DNA of 64,000 bases from Aliikangiella sp. G2MR2-5 (GCF_015687155.1 NZ_JADPQF010000001.1:1302001-1366000); one strand, 5' to 3'; counted from the first letter of the stretch, positions 1-9,330 are shown. Program-made: numbers and translations. The notes: generated by a model not told the origin, from the sequence alone.

Positions 1-229
1 CAGGATGGGTTTCTGCATCAATCAATAAACATGACTTACATTCACAACATGGAGAAGTTAGACGATCCGGATGCTTTTCGCACAAGAGAGATTTAGCGAG
101 ATAGTAGGCAAAGTCAAGCTTTCCGCTCCCATAGGGAGCAGCAATTAGAAGTCCGTGAGCTAGTCTTTGCTGGTCTGCAGCTTTTTGTAAGGTGCAATAG
201 GCCTTCTCAAACCAGGCGTAACAATTCAT
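1..229 (-). CDS. holB: DNA polymerase III delta' subunit, N-terminal part (cut by window edge)
   Basis: The first 76 codons of the clamp-loader delta' subunit. This protein works with DnaX and delta to load the beta clamp during replication. The translation opens MNCYAWFEKAYCTLQ and contains a P-loop-like stretch APYGSGK followed by a cysteine cluster (CCECKSC) where clamp-loader subunits carry their zinc module. The ATG at 227-229 lies 9 nt downstream of the tmk stop, the usual tmk-holB arrangement, so the two are probably co-transcribed. The protein runs off the left edge with no stop. Family and neighbour both support the call. The rest of the AAA+ domain and the C-terminal collar are not in view. 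Confidence 0.85.
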   Translation of the reverse strand, partial: MNCYAWFEKAYCTLQKAADQQRLAHGLLIAAPYGSGKLDFAYYLAKSLLCEKHPDRLTSPCCECKSCLLIDAETHP

Positions 230-238
230 ATCAATAAA

Positions 239-886
239 TTAACTAGCTTTGGAAAATTGTGGCAAATGCTCTTGCAATAGAGCCCTGATAGAAGATTGGA
301 CTTCTTCAATATCGGGCGAAGCATCTATTATCTTTATTCGCTCAGGGTTGGCATTAGCTCTTGCCAGATAGGCCTTACGAATTCGTTCATAAAAGTTAAT
401 TTTCTCACATTCAAAGCGGTCTGGCGCTCCTCTTTGCCTCGTTCTCGCCATTCCTTCTTCTACAGACATATCCAACAATATCGTCAGATTTGGTTGAAAC
501 TCATCGAGACACCAGTCTTCTAGCTCTTTGATCTTGCTATTTCCTATGCCTCGACCACCTCCCTGATAGGCGTAACTTGCATCGACAAAGCGGTCACAAA
601 TAACCCAGGTTCCAGATTCGAGAGCAGGCTTGATTACTTGATTAACATGCTGACAACGTGCTGCAAACATCAATAAAAGCTCGGTTTCAGCTTCTATTTT
701 TTCCTCTCTGTTTGCTAACAGAGTAGCTCTAAGATCTTCCGCCAAAGGAGTACCACCAGGTTCTCGCGTGACTAGCACTTTATGACCTTTTGATTCTATT
801 ATTTCTTTAACGAATCTTAGACTGGTTGTTTTTCCGACGCCTTCGCTACCTTCTAGCGTTATAAAGAAACCTTTACTATCTGACAT
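239..886 (-). CDS. tmk: Thymidylate kinase
   Basis: Phosphorylates dTMP to dTDP in the cytoplasm, the last specific step of dTTP synthesis. The protein is 215 residues, the usual bacterial length. The P-loop is GSEGVGKT at residues 13-20, the TREPGGT motif follows near 40-46, the DRF motif sits around residue 98, and a glycine/arginine LID segment (QGGGRGIG) follows. It lies between mltG (70 nt upstream) and holB (9 nt downstream) on the same strand, the order seen in many gammaproteobacteria. The call is secure from motifs, length and context. Confidence 0.96.
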   Translation of the reverse strand: MSDSKGFFITLEGSEGVGKTTSLRFVKEIIESKGHKVLVTREPGGTPLAEDLRATLLANREEKIEAETELLLMFAARCQHVNQVIKPALESGTWVICDRFVDASYAYQGGGRGIGNSKIKELEDWCLDEFQPNLTILLDMSVEEGMARTRQRGAPDRFECEKINFYERIRKAYLARANANPERIKIIDASPDIEEVQSSIRALLQEHLPQFSKAS

Positions 887-956
887 TGAGGTGAGCTATT
901 CCTTGATTATGAATTCGAGTGTTAGTTTACGTTATCCGATAAAAGGCTGTCGAGGC

Positions 957-1982
957 TCAATTTGAACTTTTTAGCCGATTAAGATAAGCCTTAACTGCTT
1001 TGTTGTGTTCCTCAAGCGTTTCACTAAATTTATGTCCACCATCTCCGGTAGCGACAAAGTAAAGCCACTCACCACCCGCTGGGTTTAAAGCGGCGTGAAT
1101 AGCTTCTTTTCCCGGCATAGCTATTGGTGTCGGAGGTAACCCTCTGATAACGTATGTATTATACGCAGTCGGCGTTCTCAAGTGTTTGTAAGTTATATCC
1201 CCGTCAAATTCAGGACCAATTCCATAAATAACTGTGGGATCGGTTTGCAACCTCATATTCTTCTGAAGTCTTCTCACGAAAACACCTGCAATCATATCTC
1301 TTTCAGAGGCTATTCCGGTCTCTTTCTCGATTATTGAAGCCATTATCAACGCTTCATAGGCAGATTCATAAGGCAAGCCCTCTGAACGATTTTGCCACAG
1401 TTCGTTAAGTACATTATTCATCTTCTGGTTTGCCTGCTTTAGCAAAGCCAATGCCGAAGCGCCTTTTGTATAATAGTAAGTATCCGGAAATAACCAGCCT
1501 TCTAATTTATCGTGTTTAATAGACAGTTTGTTCAGTAAGTCAGCCTCTGACTCTCCCCAGTCCTGCTCCAGCTTACTTTCCTCAGCAAGTTTATTTAATA
1601 TTTGAAAACTGTTGGCTCCTTCAACGATGGTAAAGGGATACTGGATAACCTTTCCTTTACTTATTTTTTCCATTAAAGATACCGGGGTATCTGATTCGTC
1701 AAGCAGGTATTCTCCCAATTTCAATTTGCTTCGCTCAGGATTTAAGTAGCAGTAAAGGCGTAGATAGTAGTAGTTTGAAATAATTTTTTTCTGGGTCAGC
1801 TCTTTTGCTAAAGAGGATAAGCCTTGTCCTTTTTTAACAATAACCTGAGCATTTCTATCAATTTTAAGAGGCTCTGAAAGAAAGCGTTGATAGGAGAAAT
1901 ATTGCCAATAAACAGCAAAAAATATGGCCAAAAGCAAAGCACCAAAAATAAATCGAAATGATAGAAAAGCTTTTAAAGACAT
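957..1982 (-). CDS. mltG: Endolytic murein transglycosylase MltG (YceG)
   Basis: Inner-membrane enzyme that cuts nascent glycan strands and is thought to set peptidoglycan strand length. It has 341 residues. An N-terminal membrane anchor covers about residues 10-29 and a periplasmic YceG-like domain fills the rest. The family catalytic glutamate is in MASIIEKETG (E219, equivalent to E. coli E218), followed by the conserved FVRRL and QTDPTVIYG blocks. It is 13 nt downstream of pabC and upstream of tmk, the classic pabC-mltG-tmk-holB order. The start at 1982 places the membrane anchor directly after a short cytoplasmic tail, as expected. Confidence 0.95.
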   Translation of the reverse strand: MSLKAFLSFRFIFGALLLAIFFAVYWQYFSYQRFLSEPLKIDRNAQVIVKKGQGLSSLAKELTQKKIISNYYYLRLYCYLNPERSKLKLGEYLLDESDTPVSLMEKISKGKVIQYPFTIVEGANSFQILNKLAEESKLEQDWGESEADLLNKLSIKHDKLEGWLFPDTYYYTKGASALALLKQANQKMNNVLNELWQNRSEGLPYESAYEALIMASIIEKETGIASERDMIAGVFVRRLQKNMRLQTDPTVIYGIGPEFDGDITYKHLRTPTAYNTYVIRGLPPTPIAMPGKEAIHAALNPAGGEWLYFVATGDGGHKFSETLEEHNKAVKAYLNRLKSSN

Positions 1983-1995
1983 GGATACATATTTC

Positions 1996-2850
1996 TTATT
2001 TGATAAAGTAGGATTTTATGGTGCAAGATTCCTTGGTATCAAGTTTTTTATCTTCTATTTTTGAAGCTGGCCAAACCCCGATTATACAATTAGTAACAAA
2101 AGCTTCTTTAGCACTGAGAATGTCACTTTTAAACAGTTTGGTTTCTTCGAAAGGAATATTCTCTGCCCGGAAATACTCAATAACTCTCTGTCGCATAATT
2201 CCGTTTACTCCAGCCAAATTTATTTCAGGAGTTTTCCATACACCATCTTTCTTGATAAAAATATTGCTTTTACTTCCACTGAAAACCTGATCACCGTAGC
2301 ACATTATGACCTCAGCTTCAGGACAATCAATTTCAGAGGAAGCCAACACATTGTCGAGTCTGTTTAAATGCTTTATTCCAGCCAATGCGGGATTGAGAGA
2401 GACTGGAGTATTGGCAAAGCTCAACCGACAGAAGTCGATCTTTTTCAGAGGCAAGTCGAATAGCTGCAACAGTACATCATAAGAGTGATTTTTTGAGATT
2501 GAATAACCTCTTTCCTTCTGCCTTCTAGCAACTGTTAATCTGAAACCAGCTAAAGCAACAGCGTTTGTAGATATTTCAAGAAAATGAATGAGTGATTTAA
2601 TAGAAAATTCGTCGAACTTAAGACGACTAATGGAATCGTTTAATCTTTTACAATGGCTGGGTAAAAGTTCGATATTTCCATTTTTGACAATACCGGTAGT
2701 AAAAAAGCCATCCCCAAAAAGCATTCCCCTATTTTGGGCAAACTCTTCAATTTCAATGTAGCTTTGAGGCGTTTCGTCCTCTAAATGTCGAGCAGGAGAA
2801 GCAGACTGTTCATCTGCTTCAGACATGGCATTGTCAAAATAAAAATTCAC
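1996..2850 (-). CDS. pabC: Aminodeoxychorismate lyase (PLP fold type IV)
   Basis: Converts 4-amino-4-deoxychorismate to p-aminobenzoate and pyruvate for folate synthesis. It is a fold-type IV PLP enzyme. The schiff-base lysine is K160 in GIKHLNRLDNVLA, and the N-terminal RGMLFGDGFFTTG block is typical of the PabC/Ilv family. The frame opens with GTG at 2850. This gives a 28-residue acidic N-terminal tail absent from E. coli PabC, and an in-frame ATG at 2826 would shorten it by eight residues. Neither start has a strong Shine-Dalgarno, so the start is uncertain. It lies 35 nt after fabF and 13 nt before mltG. Confidence 0.88.
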   Translation of the reverse strand: MNFYFDNAMSEADEQSASPARHLEDETPQSYIEIEEFAQNRGMLFGDGFFTTGIVKNGNIELLPSHCKRLNDSISRLKFDEFSIKSLIHFLEISTNAVALAGFRLTVARRQKERGYSISKNHSYDVLLQLFDLPLKKIDFCRLSFANTPVSLNPALAGIKHLNRLDNVLASSEIDCPEAEVIMCYGDQVFSGSKSNIFIKKDGVWKTPEINLAGVNGIMRQRVIEYFRAENIPFEETKLFKSDILSAKEAFVTNCIIGVWPASKIEDKKLDTKESCTIKSYFIK

Positions 2851-2885
2851 CTGCTAGATCTCGACGTTTTACTTTCCTTACCAGG

Positions 2886-4130
2886 CTAATTCTTGTACCG
2901 GGAAAACAACAGAGAACCATTTGTACCGCCAAAGCCAAATGAGTTACAGAGAGTATTATTAATCACTACCTCCTGGGCTTGATTGGCAACAAAGTTCAGG
3001 TCGCAACCTTCATCAGGATTTTCCAGATTAATTGTTGGTGGAGCAACCTGATCTCTTATGGCCAGGATCGAAAATATTGCTTCAACACTACCTGCCGCTC
3101 CTAATAGGTGTCCTGTCATGGACTTGGTTGAACTTACGCACAACTGGTGTGCGTGCTCACCAAACACTGACTTAACTGCCTGAACTTCGGCGATATCACC
3201 GGTAGGCGTGGAAGTTCCATGAGCATTAATATACTGAACATCTTCCTTATTCAGTTCTCCATCGCTTAGCGCATTTACCATCGCGGCGGCGGCACCAGCA
3301 CCATCGTCCGGAGGAGAAGTCATGTGATAGGCATCCCCACTCATTCCAAATCCAGTGAGTTCTGCGTAGATTTTTGCCCCCCTCGCTTGAGCACTCTCAA
3401 GTGACTCTAACATAACCACACCGGCACCATCTCCCAACACAAAACCATCTCTGTCTTTATCCCAGGGACGACTCGCAGCCTGCGGATCTTCATTTCTGGT
3501 TGAGAGAGCTTTTGCAGAAGCAAATCCAGCAATAACCAGTGGAGTTGTCGCCATTTCTGCGCCACCAGCGACCATTGCATCAGCGTCTCCATATGCAATC
3601 ATACGAGCAGCATGACCAATATTATGGACCCCTGTCGTGCAAGCCGTTACTATAGAAATATTAGGCCCTTTCATGCCATACATTATCGACAACTGACCCG
3701 CAACCATATTAATGATCGAACCTGGGATTAAGAAAGGAGATACTCTTCTGGCACCACGGTTTAATAATTGAGCATGATTAGACTCAATTGTCTCCATCCC
3801 GCCAAGACCTGAAGCAACGCAAACGCCTACCCTATGAGCATTTTGTTCAGTAATTTCCAGACCAGAATCGTTAATTGCCTGAATAGATGCAGCCACCCCA
3901 TACTGGATAAACCGGTCAAACTTACGAGCTTCCTTCTTGGGCATATAAGCTTCTACATCGAAACCTTTAACACTTGCGGCAAATTTAGTCGATAATCCTT
4001 CTGTTTCGAAAGAGTCAATTGTAGCAACACCACTTTGGCCTTTAATAACTTCTCCCCAAGTCGAAGCAACATCATTGCCCAATGGCGTCAGCATTCCCAA
4101 TCCAGTAACAACTACTCTTCTGCCTTTCAT
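2886..4130 (-). CDS. fabF: 3-oxoacyl-ACP synthase II (KAS II)
   Basis: Condenses malonyl-ACP with acyl-ACP in fatty-acid elongation, including the temperature-sensitive step that elongates palmitoleate. It has 414 residues, as expected. The catalytic triad is visible: C164 (TACTTG), H304 ([12 protein letters not shown]) and H341 (TGHLLGAAG). The glycine-rich FGFGGTN motif is near the C-terminus. It is transcribed after acpP, but a strong terminator lies between them, so fabF expression probably relies on read-through or its own promoter. Downstream is the pabC-mltG-tmk-holB block. Confidence 0.97.
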   Translation of the reverse strand: MKGRRVVVTGLGMLTPLGNDVASTWGEVIKGQSGVATIDSFETEGLSTKFAASVKGFDVEAYMPKKEARKFDRFIQYGVAASIQAINDSGLEITEQNAHRVGVCVASGLGGMETIESNHAQLLNRGARRVSPFLIPGSIINMVAGQLSIMYGMKGPNISIVTACTTGVHNIGHAARMIAYGDADAMVAGGAEMATTPLVIAGFASAKALSTRNEDPQAASRPWDKDRDGFVLGDGAGVVMLESLESAQARGAKIYAELTGFGMSGDAYHMTSPPDDGAGAAAAMVNALSDGELNKEDVQYINAHGTSTPTGDIAEVQAVKSVFGEHAHQLCVSSTKSMTGHLLGAAGSVEAIFSILAIRDQVAPPTINLENPDEGCDLNFVANQAQEVVINNTLCNSFGFGGTNGSLLFSRYKN

Positions 4131-4212
4131 ATAACTGCCTGTCTATAATATAAGTTAGATACAATGCCAGTTAAGATAAGTTAACCGGACATATAATTAG
4201 CAATATTCCAGA

Positions 4213-4247
4213 AACAAAAAAGCTGCGATAGTATAACCATCGCAGCT
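4213..4247 (-). terminator. Rho-independent terminator after acpP
   Basis: On the minus strand a 9-bp stem (AGCTGCGAT paired with ATCGCAGCT) with a 9-nt loop is followed directly by TTTTTT. It sits about 25 nt beyond the acpP stop and ahead of fabF. Such an attenuating terminator would let acpP mRNA be much more abundant than fabF mRNA, which fits the high demand for acyl carrier protein. Confidence 0.85.
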
Positions 4248-4272
4248 CTTGCAAACCGTAACAGAGACCTGA

Positions 4273-4515
4273 TTACGCGCCTTCTACGTTCGCCTTGATG
4301 TAGTCAACAGCCGCTTGAACAGTGTTGATTTTTTCCGCTTCGTCATCAGGGATTTCGGTGTCAAATTCTTCTTCAAGTAGCATGACCAACTCAACTGTAT
4401 CTAGTGAGTCTGCTCCGAGATCGTCAACAAAAGACGCTTCCATTGTAACTTGCTCTTCATTTACGCCTAGTTGTTCGACAACGATCTTCTTAACGCGGTC
4501 TTCGATAGTGCTCAT
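4273..4515 (-). CDS. acpP: Acyl carrier protein
   Basis: Small acidic cytoplasmic carrier of growing acyl chains. It has 80 residues. The phosphopantetheine attachment site is S37 in [10 protein letters not shown], in the expected helix II position. The protein is rich in Glu and Asp and is close to E. coli AcpP throughout. It sits between fabG and fabF as in most proteobacteria. The 242 nt between fabG and acpP carry a candidate promoter, and a terminator follows the gene, so it can be made as an abundant monocistronic mRNA. A purine-rich ribosome site (AGAGGA) precedes the ATG. Confidence 0.98.
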   Translation of the reverse strand: MSTIEDRVKKIVVEQLGVNEEQVTMEASFVDDLGADSLDTVELVMLLEEEFDTEIPDDEAEKINTVQAAVDYIKANVEGA

Positions 4516-4563
4516 GATATATTTTTTCCTCTAAAAATTAATCCAGCAAACGCTGAGGCGTGT

Positions 4564-4591
4564 AGTTTATTGATTTTGTAAAAAGTTTCAA
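4564..4591 (-). promoter_or_regulatory. Candidate sigma-70 promoter of acpP
   Basis: Reading the minus strand, TTGAAA (4586-4591) and TAAACT (4564-4569) are separated by 16 nt, about 50 nt ahead of the acpP start. The -35 is five of six to consensus and the -10 is four of six. The position fits separate high-level acpP transcription inside the fab cluster. Only motif similarity supports this. Confidence 0.5.
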
Positions 4592-4757
4592 GTTGAGCTC
4601 TGGCCTTTATTTAAGGTCGGACCAGCATGACAACCAAAATCTAAACTAAACTGCCCAAATTTGGCGAAGCCATATTAAACACAAAATTTGATTAAAAATA
4701 AAGGCTTAATATGGCAAACTGCCGTATATCTCACTTAGAATAGGTGTATGAAGGCCG

Positions 4758-5501
4758 TTAGGCCATATTCATTCCGCCATTTACGTGCAAAGTTTCACCT
4801 GTGATATAACCTGCACCTTCTGATGCCAGAAAAGCTACAGCGGCGGCAATCTCTTCGGGCTGGCCTAAGCGATTAAGAGGAATTGTCTTCGACAGTACCT
4901 CACGTTGGTTATCGTCTAACGCCTGTGTCATATCTGTATCAATGAAGCCTGGCGCAACAGTATTAACCGTAATTCCGCGTGCTCCAATTTCCTTAGCTAA
5001 TGACTTACTAAAGCCTATAACTGCAGCTTTTGCCGCTGAATAGTTGGTTTGTCCCGGATTGCCGGTTGTACCGACAACAGAACCTATATTGATGATTCTA
5101 CCCCAACGAGACTTCATCATTCCGCGTAAACAAGCTTTTGACAGACGGAAAATCGAAGTCAGATTGGTATTCAAAATAGAGTCCCACTCATCATCACTCA
5201 TTCGCATCAACAGGTTATCACGGGTAATACCGGCATTATTGACCAGGACTTCTGGCGTCTTTCCAAAATGCTCCTTTAAAGACGCCATTAAGCTTTCAAT
5301 AGAGTCTGCGCTGGATACATCAACCACAAATCCTTTACCCTCGAGGCCTGCTTCTGCAAAAGCGGCACTAATTTTTTCCGCTCCCGCCTCCGAAGTTGCA
5401 GTACCCGCTAAAATAAATCCCGACTTTCCAAGAGACTCAGCGATTGCCTTGCCGATACCTCGAGATGCACCAGTAATCAAAGCCAATCTTTTATCACTCA
5501 T
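4758..5501 (-). CDS. fabG: 3-oxoacyl-ACP reductase
   Basis: NADPH-dependent reduction of beta-ketoacyl-ACP in fatty-acid synthesis. It is a 247-residue short-chain dehydrogenase. The Rossmann motif TGASRGIG is at residues 10-17, NNAG at about 88-91, and the catalytic S141, Y154 and K158 (YSAAK) are present. The C-terminal GGMNMA tail is typical of FabG. It is located 55 nt after fabD and before acpP, so the identity is fixed by context as well as sequence. Confidence 0.97.
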   Translation of the reverse strand: MSDKRLALITGASRGIGKAIAESLGKSGFILAGTATSEAGAEKISAAFAEAGLEGKGFVVDVSSADSIESLMASLKEHFGKTPEVLVNNAGITRDNLLMRMSDDEWDSILNTNLTSIFRLSKACLRGMMKSRWGRIINIGSVVGTTGNPGQTNYSAAKAAVIGFSKSLAKEIGARGITVNTVAPGFIDTDMTQALDDNQREVLSKTIPLNRLGQPEEIAAAVAFLASEGAGYITGETLHVNGGMNMA

Positions 5502-5556
5502 TGTTTATTTCTCCAATTTATAAAATCTTGGTTAGTTAATAACTTAATAAAATACT

Positions 5557-6492
5557 TTAAGAAAGCTCTTTAACTATTTGTTCTATAGACTCTTTCTTTG
5601 AAATTTGCGAGCTTTCTAGACTACGATCTATGCGCTTCGCCAAGCCACTTAACACATTTCCTGGACCACATTCTATCAGCTTTCTGACTCCGCTTGCGGC
5701 TAGCTTTTGCACACTTTCGGTCCAGCGTACCGGACTGTATAACTGCCTGATCAAGGCTTCCTTTATAGCCTGTTGCTCATTACAAATTGCAACATCAACA
5801 TTATTAATTAGCTCGATAGTTGGCACTTGGAATTCAATTGACTCTAGAACCGCAGCGAGAGAATCGGCCGCTGGCTTCATCAAAGAACAGTGAGAAGGTA
5901 CGCTTACAGGCAATGGCAATGCTCTTTTCGCGCCTTTTTCTTTACAGGCTACCATGGCACGCTCTACAGCAGCTGCACTACCTGCAATAACTACTTGTCC
6001 GGGTGAATTGTAATTTACCGGAGAGACAACCTCTCCTTGTGCAGCTTCTTCACAAGCAGCCTTAATTGCATCATCATCTAATCCGATTATTGCAGCCATC
6101 TTGCCTGTACCTGCAGGTACTGCTTGTTGCATAAATTGTCCACGCTGTTCAACTAATTTGACGCCTTGAGCAAATTCAAGGCTGCCAGCAGCGACCAGAG
6201 CAGAATACTCACCAAGACTGTGTCCTGCAACAAAGTCGGGTTTAGGACCATTTTCACACCACACTCTCCACAACGCTGTACTTGCAGTTAACAATGCAGG
6301 CTGTGTTCTGTGAGTCTCATTAAGACTTTCCGCCGGGCCTTCACTTACCAGGTTCCACATATCGTAGCCAAGCACATCCGATGCCTCTTCAAATGTTTGA
6401 GTTACAACAGAGTTATCTGCAAAATCACCAAGCATTCCAACAGCTTGGGAACCTTGACCGGGAAATACAAATGCAAATTTTGAATCTGACAT
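5557..6492 (-). CDS. fabD: Malonyl-CoA:ACP transacylase
   Basis: Transfers malonyl from CoA to ACP to supply the elongation cycle. It has 311 residues. The opening FVFPGQGSQ block, the nucleophile S92 in GHSLGE and the catalytic H201 in PSHCSLMKPA match the family. Genes on both sides belong to the same pathway (plsX before, fabG after). No fabH gene lies between plsX and fabD. The 158-nt gap upstream is non-coding as far as I can see. Confidence 0.97.
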   Translation of the reverse strand: MSDSKFAFVFPGQGSQAVGMLGDFADNSVVTQTFEEASDVLGYDMWNLVSEGPAESLNETHRTQPALLTASTALWRVWCENGPKPDFVAGHSLGEYSALVAAGSLEFAQGVKLVEQRGQFMQQAVPAGTGKMAAIIGLDDDAIKAACEEAAQGEVVSPVNYNSPGQVVIAGSAAAVERAMVACKEKGAKRALPLPVSVPSHCSLMKPAADSLAAVLESIEFQVPTIELINNVDVAICNEQQAIKEALIRQLYSPVRWTESVQKLAASGVRKLIECGPGNVLSGLAKRIDRSLESSQISKKESIEQIVKELS

Positions 6493-6650
6493 GAAGTTTC
6501 CTTTAATTATTAGGACTAGATTATCAGTTATTATATTGAGATTTTAAACAAGATCTTAATTTGGCTGAGGCCATAGTTGGCCCGAATTATATACGCTTTA
6601 CTTGTTTGAAAACACTGTAAACAAAGCCAACCAGTTATCGGAAGCAAATG

Positions 6651-7685
6651 TTAATTAACCTGGGCCATTTTTTCAGCGGCTTTTTCAAGTTCCTGGCGGA
6701 TTTTGTGCGTCAGTTTTTGATTTGATTGTAATATTGCTTCTTCAAAAGCACAAAATGTTGCATTGATATTTGCACTGCCGTGACTTTTTATGACGATTCC
6801 CCGTAATCCTATCAAGCAGGCGCCATTATATTTTTCGGGATTAACTTCAGACTTGAAGGCCGCAAGGATTGGCTTTGATAAGATTCCGAGGAATCTGGTC
6901 CACCAGTTACGTTCAAACGCCTTTCTTATCTTGTAGGTTAGATAATGGCTCAATCCTTCGGAAGCCTTAAGCACATTATTTCCGGTAAAGCCGTCAGTAA
7001 CAACAACCTGGTAATTCCCACTGAATATCTGATTGCCTTCGACAAACCCCTGATAATTCAAGCTATCGAATGAAGCCATCATATCAGATGCTTTCTTCAA
7101 GATTGGTGAGCCTTTAATTTCTTCAGCACCAACGTTCAGCAAACCTACAACGGGATCAGGACGAAGGTTGTCACACTTAGCCAGCTCGCTCCCCATTATT
7201 GCGAATTGTAGGAGTCGCTTTTCATCACACTCGACATTTGCCCCTAGATCCAGCAAATATACATGACTGTCTTGTAATGTCGGTATCGCTGAAATGATTG
7301 CCGGTCTATCGATTCCAGGCAACATCTTCAGTACAAACCGAGATATCGCCATTAGCGCACCCGTATTACCGGCACTAACACAGGCAGTTGCACGGCCATC
7401 TCTAAGTGACTCCAATGCAAGTCTCATAGAAGATTGCTTTTTGTTTTTTAACGCCAGCGCTGGTGAATCAGTCATCAAAACATCATCTTCCGAACCATGC
7501 ACTCTAACCTGGGGATGATTGTCGATTCTGTTTTGTTTTAAATGAAATTCAATTTTCTGGATATCACCGAATAACCTGAACGTGACATTAGGGTACTTAG
7601 TGAGGGCCTTTTTAACGGCAGGAATAGTAACTGGGGGGCCGTAATCGCCCCCCATGCAATCGATTGCTAATATGACGTCGGTCAA
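6651..7685 (-). CDS. plsX: Phosphate acyltransferase PlsX
   Basis: Makes acyl-phosphate from acyl-ACP, linking fatty-acid synthesis to phospholipid synthesis. It acts as a peripheral membrane enzyme. It has 344 residues. Recognisable family blocks are LAIDCMGGDYGP at the N-terminus, the SAGNTGALM segment, DLGANVEC and VTDGFTGNN. It lies downstream of yceD-rpmF and upstream of fabD, the standard gammaproteobacterial order. A short lysine/glutamate-rich C-terminal tail is present. Its start follows rpmF by 80 nt. Confidence 0.96.
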   Translation of the reverse strand: MTDVILAIDCMGGDYGPPVTIPAVKKALTKYPNVTFRLFGDIQKIEFHLKQNRIDNHPQVRVHGSEDDVLMTDSPALALKNKKQSSMRLALESLRDGRATACVSAGNTGALMAISRFVLKMLPGIDRPAIISAIPTLQDSHVYLLDLGANVECDEKRLLQFAIMGSELAKCDNLRPDPVVGLLNVGAEEIKGSPILKKASDMMASFDSLNYQGFVEGNQIFSGNYQVVVTDGFTGNNVLKASEGLSHYLTYKIRKAFERNWWTRFLGILSKPILAAFKSEVNPEKYNGACLIGLRGIVIKSHGSANINATFCAFEEAILQSNQKLTHKIRQELEKAAEKMAQVN

Positions 7686-7765
7686 TTTAGCTCCAATACG
7701 AATAACGCGTATTGTAATAGATCAATTAGCTCGGTTTACAAAAAACCTAACTAACAGTACTTTAA

Positions 7766-7936
7766 TTAAAGTACTTTACGACCGCGGTAGTAACCATCTT
7801 CAGTCATATGATGACGACGGTGTAATTCACCAGTAGTTTGGTCTTCTGAAAGAGAAGATGTGTTGTCTACTAGTGCATCGTGAGAACGACGCATACCGCG
7901 CTTTGAACGAGTCTTTCTATTTTGTTGAACAGCCAT
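7766..7936 (-). CDS. rpmF: 50S ribosomal protein L32
   Basis: A 56-residue basic ribosomal protein opening [17 protein letters not shown] and containing [19 protein letters not shown] at its end, the typical bacterial L32 layout. The reading frame was translated by hand from the minus strand (ATG at 7934-7936, TAA at 7766-7768). A ribosome site (TAGGAG) precedes it. It lies 16 nt after yceD and ahead of plsX, the conserved yceD-rpmF-plsX arrangement. It is the zinc-independent form: no CxxC pairs are present. Confidence 0.96.
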   Translation of the reverse strand: MAVQQNRKTRSKRGMRRSHDALVDNTSSLSEDQTTGELHRRHHMTEDGYYRGRKVL

Positions 7937-7952
7937 GACTATACTCCTAAAC

Positions 7953-8477
7953 TTAAGTTTTCTTTAAATTCTGTAAAACAGAAAATGGGTTACTTGCGGC
8001 CTTTTCTGCGGCAATAGCTTCCTCATCAAGCTCTCCGTAACTCATCTTCTTATCTATCTCTTCAAGTGACTTATTTGCCACTATCGGTACTGACAAAATA
8101 ATTTCATCTTCAATGACTTCCGCCATATCCAGAAAACCGTCTTCCATCAATACCGGCTCAAATTCCTCTTCGACTTCGGCAAACTGGCTTTCCGCATTAA
8201 CTGCGCAAAAAACAACTACTTTATCCAGTTTATGGGTAATGGCTTCAAACGTCGTTTGACACTCCAACTTTAGCTCTGCCTTAATATTGGCCTTGAGCAA
8301 GCATCGGCGTCTATCGTCAAAATAAGCCTGAACGATAACCTCTACCCTGCCTGAATCATCTATTAGCATTTCAGACAGCCGTTTAAACTCGCTAACCTGC
8401 CAATGGTGTCTGAGTTCACCTTCTTTATTGGCTAACTTATAAGGCTGTATACTACTATTTTGCTTGGATTCTCGCAT
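7953..8477 (-). CDS. yceD: YceD family protein (DUF177), 23S rRNA accumulation
   Basis: A 174-residue cytoplasmic protein of the YceD/DUF177 family, which is linked to 23S rRNA accumulation. Diagnostic parts are the central [10 protein letters not shown] segment, the acidic [11 protein letters not shown] block and the C-terminal [11 protein letters not shown]. The usual cysteine of the LxCxRC motif is partly lost (LECQTTF). It is the first gene of the yceD-rpmF-plsX-fab run. A -10-like TAGAAT ends only about ten nt before the ATG, so the transcript may have an unusually short leader. Confidence 0.92.
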   Translation of the reverse strand: MRESKQNSSIQPYKLANKEGELRHHWQVSEFKRLSEMLIDDSGRVEVIVQAYFDDRRRCLLKANIKAELKLECQTTFEAITHKLDKVVVFCAVNAESQFAEVEEEFEPVLMEDGFLDMAEVIEDEIILSVPIVANKSLEEIDKKMSYGELDEEAIAAEKAASNPFSVLQNLKKT

Positions 8478-8486
8478 AGGCGCGCG

Positions 8487-8515
8487 ATTCTACCCAAATC
8501 ATCCCAAAAACGCAA
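8487..8515 (-). promoter_or_regulatory. Candidate yceD-rpmF-plsX promoter with very short leader
   Basis: On the minus strand TTGCGT (8510-8515), a 17-nt spacer and TAGAAT (8487-8492) precede a GC-rich discriminator CGCGCGCC that runs into the ATG at 8477. The -10 matches five of six and the -35 only three of six. The GC-rich discriminator is typical of growth-rate or ppGpp-controlled promoters, fitting a ribosomal protein operon. The implied start of transcription is about 3 nt before the ATG. Confidence 0.5.
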
Positions 8516-8631
8516 AGTATTTCATTGATTTAAGATTATATGGGCTGATTTTCTAGTTGGTGGTTTAAAATTTAGCCTAATCTACTCTTTATGTTCGTGA
8601 AACCAGCTAATTTAATGCTCGGTTTCAATCT

Positions 8632-9330
8632 TCAGGATAGAGCGAATTCAACCGCCGCAGCGGTGTGAGCCTCGGTAGTATCAAACAAAGGTACCTGGGT
8701 ATCACTCTGGTTAATGAGCAAGCCAATTTCGGTACACCCTAATATCACTGCTTCTGCGCCATGATCGTGTAATTGATCAACAATTTTCAGATAAGCAGAT
8801 TTGGATTGGGCGAAGCATTTCCCCTGGCAAAGCTCCTCGTAGATGACTCGATGTATTAAGGATCTTTCTTCATCCCCCGGGATAACCACTTCGATATTAA
8901 AGTTATCAATTAACCATTTTCGGTAAAAAGGCTGTTCCATAGTAAACGCGGTCCCTAAAAGCCCGACTTTTTGTATACTTTCACTTTCTAATTTTTTTCC
9001 GATCGCATCCGCAATGTGTAAAACAGGAATATTCACTGATGACTGTACCTGAGGATATAGCTTATGCATGGTATTGGTCGCAATCAAAAGGCAGTCTGCA
9101 CCTGCAGCCTCTATACCTTTGGATTTTTGGGCAAGCACATTGGCCATATCGTCCCATTGACCAGCTGCTTGTTGCTTCTCTATTGGTGCGAAGTCAAGGC
9201 TATTAATAATGATCTCAGCAGAATGATTACCACCAAGCTTGTCTCTTACGCCTTGGTTGATTAAACGGTAGTAAGTCTGTGTACTTTCCCAGCTCATTCC
9301 GCCGAGAATACCAATAGTTTTCAAAAACAA
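8632..9330 (-). CDS. Aspartate/glutamate racemase family protein (YgeA-like)
   Basis: PLP-independent amino-acid racemase of the Asp/Glu racemase superfamily, 232 residues. The N-terminal GILGGMSWEST and the C-terminal LGCTEIGLL motif with its catalytic cysteine are clear. In the first active-site position the family normally has ACNT, whereas here it is ATNT (T85). E. coli YgeA also has threonine there and is described as specific for L-Asp/L-Glu, so a similar specificity is inferred. It precedes no recognisable peptidoglycan gene. The DUF2750 gene lies 18 nt upstream on the same strand, so the two form a small operon. Confidence 0.85.
   Translation of the reverse strand: MFLKTIGILGGMSWESTQTYYRLINQGVRDKLGGNHSAEIIINSLDFAPIEKQQAAGQWDDMANVLAQKSKGIEAAGADCLLIATNTMHKLYPQVQSSVNIPVLHIADAIGKKLESESIQKVGLLGTAFTMEQPFYRKWLIDNFNIEVVIPGDEERSLIHRVIYEELCQGKCFAQSKSAYLKIVDQLHDHGAEAVILGCTEIGLLINQSDTQVPLFDTTEAHTAAAVEFALS

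Noticed and set aside
5044-5523. 159-residue plus-strand frame
   Set aside because: It lies wholly antisense to fabG, whose active-site residues are intact, and resembles no protein.
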